Shown here: positions 55,016 through 60,787 of the stretch, piece after piece | How positions within the stretch are numbered: the first letter of the stretch is position 1 | Layout: each line of letters begins with the position of its first letter | From: Prevotella sp. | GTDB lineage: Bacteria; Bacteroidota; Bacteroidia; Bacteroidales; Bacteroidaceae | DNA length: 60,787 nt | Assembly (NCBI GenBank): GCA_017470345.1 | Contig: JAFUEP010000022.1 | Location: 1 to 60,787, forward strand | Direction of reading: 5' to 3' | Position numbers and translations under genes: made by a program | Notes under the pieces: generated by a model | Told to the model about the DNA's origin: nothing | The model's database searches: none | The model's input: only the letters and a program-made list of their open reading frames with translations

Positions 55016-58000
55016 TCATTCGGACGTTTTGCCAGCGGCGTAGTCCTTGGGCAGGAGGCCGAAGCGGGCCTTGAAGCACTTGGCGAAATAGCTGCTCGAG
55101 GTGAAGCCCACCTGCTCGGCCACCTCGGTGATGCGGCCGCCCTGGCGGAGCAGCTGGGCGGCGCGCTCCAGCCGCTGCGTCTTGAGATATTCGATGGGCG
55201 TCAGGTCGGTCAGGGCCTTGATCTTGCGGTAGAAGCTGGAGCGGCTCATGTTCATCTGCTCGGCCAGCAGGTCGATGGAGAACTCCTCGTCGCGCATGTT
55301 CTCAGCGACCATGCGCTGCAGCCGCTCGACGAAGAGCAGGTCCTGCTGGTTCATGCCCAGCTCGCCGTCGTTGGCGGCGGGTGTGCCGTCGATCTGTCGC
55401 ATGCGCTCGTGGAACGTCTGTCGCATGCGCAGCAGGCTCATGATCTGCAGGTGGAGCTGCTTGACGGAGAAGGGTTTTTCCAGATAGATGTCGGCGCCGC
55501 TCTCCATGCCCTCCAGCTTGGCCTCGACGCTGGTCTTGGCCGTGAGCAGGATGATGGGGATGTGCGAATAGTTGATGTCGTGCTTGACGCGGCGCGTCAG
55601 CTCGTTGCCGTCCATGCGCGGCATCATGACGTCGCTGACGATGACGTCGATGTCCTGATGGCGCAGGAGGTCGAGGGCCTCCTCGCCGTCGCGGGCCTTG
55701 AGGATGCGGTAGTGTGGGCGCAGGGCGTCGTAGGTCATCTGGAGCAGCTCCTCGTTGTCCTCGACGATGAGGATGCGGAAGGTGCGCGAGAGGTCGTTTT
55801 TCGCCGTTTCATCTTCAAATTCGGCCGATTCCATCGGAATTCGGAGGTCGTCGGCATGCTCCTGGCCGACGCTGGTGATGGGCAGCGAGAGGCGGAAGTC
55901 GGAGCCGCCGCCCGGCGGGTCCTGCACGGTGAGCTCGCCGCCGTGGGCTTCGGCCAGCATCTTGGCGTAGGCCAGTCCGAGTCCGGTGCCGAGGTGCTTG
56001 GCCGTGGCGTCGCCGGCTATCTGGTGGTAGACGTCGAAGATTTTTTCGCGTTCTTCGGGCGGCACGCCCGGTCCGTCGTCGATGACGGAGATGCAGAGGC
56101 GGTCGTCGCCCGTCTGCTCCAGCCGGAGGATGACCTCGCTCTTGGCATACTTGAAGGCGTTGCCCAGCAGGTTCATGAGCACCTTGAGCACCTTCTCGCG
56201 GTCGATGGCCGACGTGATGGGTGTCTCGGGCAACTGCAGCTGCAGCTGCTTGTCCTGCATCTGCATGGCATCCTCAAACTGGCTGTAGGCCTCGCTGAGC
56301 AGCTGGTTGACGTCGCAGTTGTGCAGGTCGAGCTCCACGCGTCCGCGCTCCGCTTTCTGGAAGTCGAGCAGCTGGTTGGTGATGCCCAGCAGGTAGTTCA
56401 TGTTGCGGCGGATGGCTGCGATGTGGCTGTTGAGGGAAGAGGGAAGAGTGAAAAGTGAAAAATTTGCTTCCGCCGTATTGTCTGTCGTCGACTGGTTGGC
56501 GGCAGCAAATTTTTCACTTTTCACTTTTACTTTATCACTTATATTCTCTATGGCCTCGAGCGGCAGGCTCATCAGCGTGAGCGGCGTGCGGATCTCGTGG
56601 ACGAGGTTGATGAAGAAGCTGATCTTCGACTCGAAGTTCTCCTTCTCCTGCTGCGTCTGGAACTCCTGCATCTGGCGGTTGTAGCGACGTTTCAGCAGGC
56701 GGTTGTAGCGGCGCACGGCCCAGAAGACGGCGGCGGCGATGAGCAGGGCGTAGGCGATGTAGGCCAGCGTCGTGCGATACCATGGCGGCAGGATGGTGAT
56801 GTGGAGTCGGGCGTAGGCGTCGGGCTGGTCGTTGCCTGCCTCACGCAGCAGGAACTCGTAGTCGCCGGGCTGCACGTTGGCGTAGGTGGCCTCGGCGTTG
56901 CGTGTGCCTCGGGCCCAGGTCTGGTCGACGCCGCTGAGCATGTATTCGAATCGCACGTCAGTGTCGCCCGTGAACCGCGGCGACGAGAAGTGGAGCGTGA
57001 AGCTGTTGTCGGCGAAGGGCAGCGTGAGCGAGCCGCCGGTGTAGAGGTTGTTGCAGTCCGGCTGGTCATTGCCGGCATGATAGGGCAGCGTGACTGACGT
57101 GACGTAGACGGGCATCCGCTGGTCGGTGATGACGATCTGCTCGGGCCGGAAGTGGACGAGCACGCCGTTGCGCCCGGCGTAGATCTCGCCCTGGCGGGTG
57201 AGGTAGGCCGAGTTGTGCGGCTTCTGCTCGCGCATCAGGTTCATCGGGCTCTTCAGCAGCTGCGGGTTGACCGGATTGCGCTGTGCGTCGATCTTGGCCA
57301 TGCAGCTCTCCAGTCCCATCCATAGGCAGTGCTGCTGGTCCTCGGTGACGAAGAAGACCTGCTGCTCCTGGAAGACCGACGAGCTGCCCCCGAAGGGCTC
57401 AAACCCGTCATTCTCGGGGTTGTAGCGGCAGAGTCCGTTGCCGTTGGTGGCCACCCAGATGGTGCCCTGGCTGTCGGCGAAGACCGTGGTGATGTTGTTC
57501 GAGGCGACGCTGCCCGCCTTGCGGCTGCTGTAGAGGTAGTTGCGGAATCCGGCCCGTGGCGACGTCTGTCGGAAGAGTCCGTGGTTGCTGCTGGCGGCCC
57601 ATACGCAGCCGGTGGTGTCCTCGGTGAGCGAGGTGACGTTGGTCATCGACCCAATCTCGGCGAACCACATGAAGTTCTCCGTCCTTCGGTCGAAGCGGCA
57701 GAGGCTCCACGACGTGCCGACGTAGATGTCGCCCCCGCGGGTGCGCAGCAGGGCGTTGATCTCGTTGCTGGTGATGGTGTAGGGCTTGCTGGCCGAGTAT
57801 TGGTAGTGGCGCATCTGGCGGCTGACGGTGTTGAGCACGTAGATGCCGTCGTGGCGCGTGCCAATCCAGAGGTCGTCGCCGTCGGGCATGAGCACGTTGA
57901 TCTCCTGGCGCAGCGACGGCTGGGCCTCGGCGAGCTGCTGCGTCAGCGGGTTGAAGACGTGGAGCCCCTTGTCCGTGCCCACCCACAGGCGTCCGTCGGG

Positions 58001-59059
58001 CATCTCGCAGAACGACCTGACCATCTGCTTATGGCCCGTCTCGGGGCTGCTGACGCCGATGGCCGTGATGGCCGTCTTGGGCGTCGGCATGTAGCAGACG
58101 CCGCCCATCTGCGTCATGACCCACAGGGTGCTGTCGGCGTCCCACATGAGGTGGTTGACCATCACGTCGCTCAGTGCGCCCTGATGGTCGGCGGGATTGT
58201 CGAAGCGGCTGATGCGGCGCGAGTCGATCTGCATCAGGTAGATGCCCTCCTCGGTGCCGATGAGCAGCTCGCGGCTGCCCTTGGCGCTGAGCGAGCGTAT
58301 GGCGGTGCTGCCCAGCGTGGTGGGGATGGGCTCTATGGTCTGCTGTCCTGGGCGTAGGCAATAGAGTCCGCGGTCGCATCCGATGTAGAGGTCGCTGCCG
58401 ATGTGCTCCATGCAGATGCTGTTCTTGTCGGAGACGTAGCCGGGTATGCTGTACTGGCTGATGTAGTTGCCCGCATCGGAGTAGACGACGACGTTGCCCT
58501 GCAGCGAGGTCAGGAAGACGAAGCCGTTGACCGTCAGGATGTCGCTGAAGAACGAGCCGTGGCGGCTGTCCTGGGTGAGCTGGCTCGTCGTGGGGTTATA
58601 GGTGAAGAGTCCCTGCCCGAGCGTGGCGATCCAGATGAGGCCGCCGGGCCCCTGGGCGATGCGCTGGACGGTCGAGCTGATGTTGACGCCGTAGCGGGTG
58701 CGGCGCGTAAACTGGCGGAACGTGTTCGTCTCGCGGTCGTAGACGCACAGTCCGAAGGAGCCGCCGAGCCATATGTCGCCCTCATACTCGAAGACGGCCG
58801 TGATGATGTTGTTCTCGTAGCTGGCGTCGTTCTCCACCATGTTGCGGTAGATGGTGTTCTGCGTGCCGTCGAAGCAGTTCAGCCCGTTGTTGGTGCCCAG
58901 CCACATGAATCCGTAGCTGTCGCGCAGTCCGCAGAGCACGTTGTTGTCGCTCAGTCCGTCGGCCGCCATGTATTTGCGGAAGATGTTGGCCGGCTGGGCC
59001 GTGGCGATGGTCCAGCAAGCTGCGAGTATATATAATAAGGTATAGAGCCGTTGCTTCAT
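55016..59059 (-). CDS. Hybrid two-component system regulator (HTCS)
   Basis: 1,347 residues from the start at 59059 (MKQRLYTLLYILAACWTIATAQ). Order: periplasmic two-component propeller repeats (FRKYMAADGLSDNNVLCGLRDSYGFMWLGT and many W(I/V)GT units) to about 660; Y_Y_Y domain to ~757; transmembrane helix ~764-782; HisKA with His821 (NLVHEIRTPLT); HATPase with MNLLGNAFKYAK, DDGPGVP and GTGLGLAYAK; receiver with Asp1143 (VSDVMMPRMDG) and LEKPF; AraC-type HTH at the end (MNMSRSSFYRKIKALTDLTPIEYLK). It senses an oligosaccharide in the periplasm and activates PUL promoters. Residues ~845-871 are encoded by a palindromic repeat inserted between the two HisKA helices. It has its own promoter. Confidence 0.95.
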   Translation of the reverse strand: MKQRLYTLLYILAACWTIATAQPANIFRKYMAADGLSDNNVLCGLRDSYGFMWLGTNNGLNCFDGTQNTIYRNMVENDASYENNIITAVFEYEGDIWLGGSFGLCVYDRETNTFRQFTRRTRYGVNISSTVQRIAQGPGGLIWIATLGQGLFTYNPTTSQLTQDSRHGSFFSDILTVNGFVFLTSLQGNVVVYSDAGNYISQYSIPGYVSDKNSICMEHIGSDLYIGCDRGLYCLRPGQQTIEPIPTTLGSTAIRSLSAKGSRELLIGTEEGIYLMQIDSRRISRFDNPADHQGALSDVMVNHLMWDADSTLWVMTQMGGVCYMPTPKTAITAIGVSSPETGHKQMVRSFCEMPDGRLWVGTDKGLHVFNPLTQQLAEAQPSLRQEINVLMPDGDDLWIGTRHDGIYVLNTVSRQMRHYQYSASKPYTITSNEINALLRTRGGDIYVGTSWSLCRFDRRTENFMWFAEIGSMTNVTSLTEDTTGCVWAASSNHGLFRQTSPRAGFRNYLYSSRKAGSVASNNITTVFADSQGTIWVATNGNGLCRYNPENDGFEPFGGSSSVFQEQQVFFVTEDQQHCLWMGLESCMAKIDAQRNPVNPQLLKSPMNLMREQKPHNSAYLTRQGEIYAGRNGVLVHFRPEQIVITDQRMPVYVTSVTLPYHAGNDQPDCNNLYTGGSLTLPFADNSFTLHFSSPRFTGDTDVRFEYMLSGVDQTWARGTRNAEATYANVQPGDYEFLLREAGNDQPDAYARLHITILPPWYRTTLAYIAYALLIAAAVFWAVRRYNRLLKRRYNRQMQEFQTQQEKENFESKISFFINLVHEIRTPLTLMSLPLEAIENISDKVKVKSEKFAAANQSTTDNTAEANFSLFTLPSSLNSHIAAIRRNMNYLLGITNQLLDFQKAERGRVELDLHNCDVNQLLSEAYSQFEDAMQMQDKQLQLQLPETPITSAIDREKVLKVLMNLLGNAFKYAKSEVILRLEQTGDDRLCISVIDDGPGVPPEEREKIFDVYHQIAGDATAKHLGTGLGLAYAKMLAEAHGGELTVQDPPGGGSDFRLSLPITSVGQEHADDLRIPMESAEFEDETAKNDLSRTFRILIVEDNEELLQMTYDALRPHYRILKARDGEEALDLLRHQDIDVIVSDVMMPRMDGNELTRRVKHDINYSHIPIILLTAKTSVEAKLEGMESGADIYLEKPFSVKQLHLQIMSLLRMRQTFHERMRQIDGTPAANDGELGMNQQDLLFVERLQRMVAENMRDEEFSIDLLAEQMNMSRSSFYRKIKALTDLTPIEYLKTQRLERAAQLLRQGGRITEVAEQVGFTSSSYFAKCFKARFGLLPKDYAAGKTSE
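56447..56525. repeat. 79-nt hairpin inserted in frame in the HTCS kinase domain
   Basis: The 28-nt arms 56447-56474 and 56498-56525 are complementary at 27 of 28 positions around a 23-nt loop. The right arm is identical (reverse strand) to 545-572. The inserted codons give KVKSEKFAAAN and ANFSLFT, one from each arm, in the loop between the phosphorylated helix and the second helix of the dimerisation domain. Confidence 0.88.
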
Positions 59060-59098
59060 TTCCGTCAGATTGTCATTATAGGTTATGTTAGCTGGGTG

Positions 59099-59130
59099 CA
59101 AAGATACAAAGAAGTCATGAAACGGCCAAA
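59099..59130 (-). promoter_or_regulatory. Promoter of the HTCS gene
   Basis: On the minus strand TTTG (59127-59130) and TATCTTTG (59099-59106) are separated by 20 bp, matching the Bacteroidota consensus. The start codon is 40 nt downstream. Confidence 0.75.
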
Positions 59131-59176
59131 TCCCGCGGACGGATTTTTCTTTGACAATGACGGCTTAAAACTAAAA

Positions 59177-59260
59177 TCTCAGTGTGACGAAATAAAATCA
59201 CGGCGTGACGACATAAAATCTCAGTGTGATTTTAATAAATCACAGTGTGATTTTAGTTTT
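59177..59260. promoter_or_regulatory. Four-unit 21-bp array of TCACrGyGTGA palindromes (array B)
   Basis: Cores TCTCAGTGTGA, TCACGGCGTGA, TCTCAGTGTGA and TCACAGTGTGA start at 59177, 59198, 59219 and 59240, exactly 21 bp apart, with A-rich linkers (AATAAAA, ACATAAAA). Period, unit number and core match array A at 30841-30924. It lies between the HTCS and GH43 promoters. Confidence 0.72.
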
Positions 59261-59339
59261 TCGGGTCGTTTCGCCGGGCAATAGTCGGGTAGGGGCGACA
59301 TTTTGCCGGCATTTTTCTTTTTATGAACAGATAATAGCC

Positions 59340-59368
59340 TTTGGTTTCAAATATTATTCGTAAATTTG
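59340..59368 (+). promoter_or_regulatory. Promoter of the GH43 gene
   Basis: TAAATTTG at 59361-59368 is a good -7 element; TTTG at 59340-59343 is 17 bp upstream, slightly shorter than usual. The start codon is at 59400. Confidence 0.6.
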
Positions 59369-59399
59369 CCGACGAATCAACCATCCAACTAAGACATCA

Positions 59400-60542
59400 A
59401 TGAAAGCAACACTAAAACTTCTCGCCGCCATCGCGCTTTCGGCCGTGCTGGCCCCTGGCGTCGCCGGCGCCCAGACCGCAACGTATCAGAACCCCGTCAT
59501 CGACACCTCGCTGCCCGACCCGACCGTCATCCGGGCTGACGACGGCTACTTCTACCTCTACGCCACGGAGAACATCCGCAACGTGCCTATCTACCGCTCG
59601 GCCGACCTCGTCACGTGGCGCTACATGGGCACCTGCTTCACCGACCAGACGCGGCCGCAGATGGTGCCCGGCGGGTCGGTATGGGCGCCCGACATCAACC
59701 GCATCGGCGACAAGTACGTGCTCTACTACTCGAAGTCGACCTGGGGCGGCGAGTGGCAGTGCGGCATCGGCGTGGCCACGGCCGACGGCCCCACGGGTCC
59801 CTTCACCGACCACGGCAAGCTGTTCATCTCGAGCGAGATCGGCGTGCAGAACAGCATCGACCCCTTCTACATCGAGGACGACGGCCACAAATACCTCTTC
59901 TGGGGCTCCTTCCGCGGCATCTACGGCATTGAGCTCAGCGACGACGGCCTGAGCGTGAAGCCCGGCGCCGAGAAAGTCCAGATAGCCGGCACACTGACCG
60001 AGGGCACCTATATCTACAAGAAGGACGGCTACTACTATCTCTTCGGCTCGGCCGGCACGTGCTGCGAGGGGCTCAACAGCACCTACCGCGTCATGGTGGC
60101 CCGCTCGGAGGAACTCTTCGGCCCCTATCAGAACAAGGGCGGATTCGATGCGCTGGAGAACAACTTCTCGCCGCTGCTGCAGAAGAGCAACAAGGTCGTT
60201 GGCCCGGGCCACAACTCCGAGATTGTCCGCGACGACGCCGGACAGTACTGGATGCTCTACCACGGCTTCGACGCCGCCGACCCCGACGCCGGCCGCAAGG
60301 TCTACATGGACCAGATCACGTGGGACAAGCAGGGATGGCCCCAGATACGCAACCGCCAGCCCTCCACGTCGGCCGCCGCGCCGCTCTTCGGCGACGCCGC
60401 CAGCATCCGGCCCACGGCCGCCTCGGGAGCCGACGTGCGCGCCGTCTACAGGCTGACGGGACAGCCTGCCGACAGCGCCACGGCCAGCATCGTCATCGAG
60501 CAGCTGAGCGACGGGACAGCCCGCAAAGTGGCCCAGAAATAG
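59400..60542 (+). CDS. GH43 glycoside hydrolase (arabinanase/arabinosidase type), secreted
   Basis: 380 residues with signal peptide MKATLKLLAAIALSAVLAPGVAGAQ. All three GH43 catalytic acids are in place: Asp40 (SLPDPTVI, base), Asp154 (SIDPFYIEDDGHKYLFWGSF, pKa modulator) and Glu201 (TEGTYIYKKDGYYYLFGS, acid). VVGPGHNSEIVRDDAGQYWMLYHGFD is also typical of the arabinan-active subfamilies. The enzymes invert configuration and release arabinose or arabino-oligosaccharides, or in some subfamilies xylose or galactose. The last ~35 residues (VYRLTGQPADS...IVIEQLSDGTARKVAQK) look like a degraded sorting tail. It is divergent from the HTCS gene and downstream of the 21-bp array, so control by that regulator is plausible. 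Confidence 0.9.
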   Translation: MKATLKLLAAIALSAVLAPGVAGAQTATYQNPVIDTSLPDPTVIRADDGYFYLYATENIRNVPIYRSADLVTWRYMGTCFTDQTRPQMVPGGSVWAPDINRIGDKYVLYYSKSTWGGEWQCGIGVATADGPTGPFTDHGKLFISSEIGVQNSIDPFYIEDDGHKYLFWGSFRGIYGIELSDDGLSVKPGAEKVQIAGTLTEGTYIYKKDGYYYLFGSAGTCCEGLNSTYRVMVARSEELFGPYQNKGGFDALENNFSPLLQKSNKVVGPGHNSEIVRDDAGQYWMLYHGFDAADPDAGRKVYMDQITWDKQGWPQIRNRQPSTSAAAPLFGDAASIRPTAASGADVRAVYRLTGQPADSATASIVIEQLSDGTARKVAQK

Positions 60543-60574
60543 CTGTTTGGCAAGATTTTGTCCTTTTATGATTA

Positions 60575-60605
60575 GCATTTTTCCCGCCGTGCGGCGGAAA
60601 AGGCG
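60575..60605 (+). terminator. Hairpin after the GH43 gene, possible terminator
   Basis: CCGCC (60584-60588) and GGCGG (60593-60597) form a tight stem flanked by TTTTT before and AAAA after, so the stem can extend. A T-run does not follow on the + strand; the same sequence would terminate minus-strand transcripts better. Confidence 0.4.
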
Positions 60606-60739
60606 TAATTTTGCCCCGACTTTTGACTCAATATCATCATTTAATAACACTACTGTCCAAAGAAAATCTCTTAGACATGATTTAAATTAATTATTTTCAA
60701 TGAGTTACGCGAATATTGTTTTTTCGAGATTTGATTTTG

Positions 60740-60747
60740 TACTTTTG
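60740..60747 (+). promoter_or_regulatory. -7 element upstream of a gene leaving the window
   Basis: TACTTTTG with an ATTG about 21 bp upstream (60715-60718). An ATG follows at 60775. Another TAATTTTG lies at 60606-60613 without a clear -33. Confidence 0.5.
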
Positions 60748-60774
60748 CAAATCATATTGCAAGAGGCAGAAATC

Positions 60775-60787
60775 ATGAATCAAGGAA
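60775..60787 (+). CDS. Possible start of a gene cut by the right edge
   Basis: An ATG at 60775 is followed by only three more codons (Asn-Gln-Gly) before the window ends. The only support is the promoter-like TACTTTTG 28 nt upstream. Product unknown. Confidence 0.3.

Larger units (their letters stand above)
59060..59399. other. 340-bp divergent intergenic region between HTCS and GH43
   Basis: It contains the HTCS promoter on the minus strand (59099-59130), the 21-bp array B (59177-59260) and a plus-strand promoter (59340-59368). Nothing coding is supported. The layout resembles a shared control region. Confidence 0.65.

Overview
The window reads as a chromosomal segment of a GC-rich Bacteroidales bacterium, most likely a Prevotella-group gut or rumen organism. 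The reasons are SusC/SusD and hybrid two-component genes, promoters of the Bacteroidota type (TTTG, about 19-20 bp, TAnnTTTG), no obvious Shine-Dalgarno sites, BspA-type leucine-rich repeats, and Prevotella-style C-terminal tails ending in GLYIVxGKKVIMK. No rRNA, tRNA, CRISPR array or complete insertion sequence was found.

Region 1 (1-19,850, + strand) is one gene train of exported proteins: the end of a probable outer-membrane barrel, a 4,430-residue giant whose last ~1,600 residues are five blocks of BspA/DUF285 repeats, a fibronectin-III-like secreted protein 29 nt downstream, and two lipoproteins. It looks like a cell-surface assembly or adhesin locus. Its function is unknown and it is the best candidate here for an undescribed system.

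Region 2 (19,851-25,539) holds an aldo/keto reductase with a shortened C-terminus, a pyridoxal-kinase-like gene, a strong candidate structured RNA (22,728-22,878, 6S-like shape), an AT-richer secreted protein with a sorting-type tail, and a 57-residue small protein missed by long-ORF criteria.

Region 3 (25,540-60,542) is a polysaccharide utilisation locus. On the minus strand, in transcription order, lie a glutaminase-family protein, an IPT/NHL surface lipoprotein, SusC, SusD, a DUF4973 lipoprotein, GH92, GH76, GH76, an acyltransferase, GH2 and GH92. Beside them are a GH43-like lipoprotein with altered catalytic positions, a 1,099-residue secreted protein, a hybrid two-component regulator (HTCS) and an intact GH43. 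Two GH76 (endo-alpha-1,6-mannanase) and two GH92 (exo-alpha-mannosidase) genes with Sus proteins point to alpha-mannan, probably fungal or decorated, as the substrate. GH76 enzymes would cut the backbone outside the cell, SusCD would import fragments, GH92/GH2/GH43 would trim them, and the HTCS would sense the product.

The most unusual aspect is the small repeats. A 172-bp foldback element occurs twice, each copy flanked by an 8-bp target duplication. A 28-nt sequence forms a hairpin inside the kinase domain of the HTCS gene and recurs 56 kb away. Two other palindromes interrupt a GH92 gene in frame. A perfect 10-bp-arm palindrome lies in the signal-peptide codons of four PUL genes and shows a compensatory base-pair change between copies. 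Exact 17-, 19-, 21- and 22-bp-period arrays sit in intergenic regions, most of them just upstream of gene starts.
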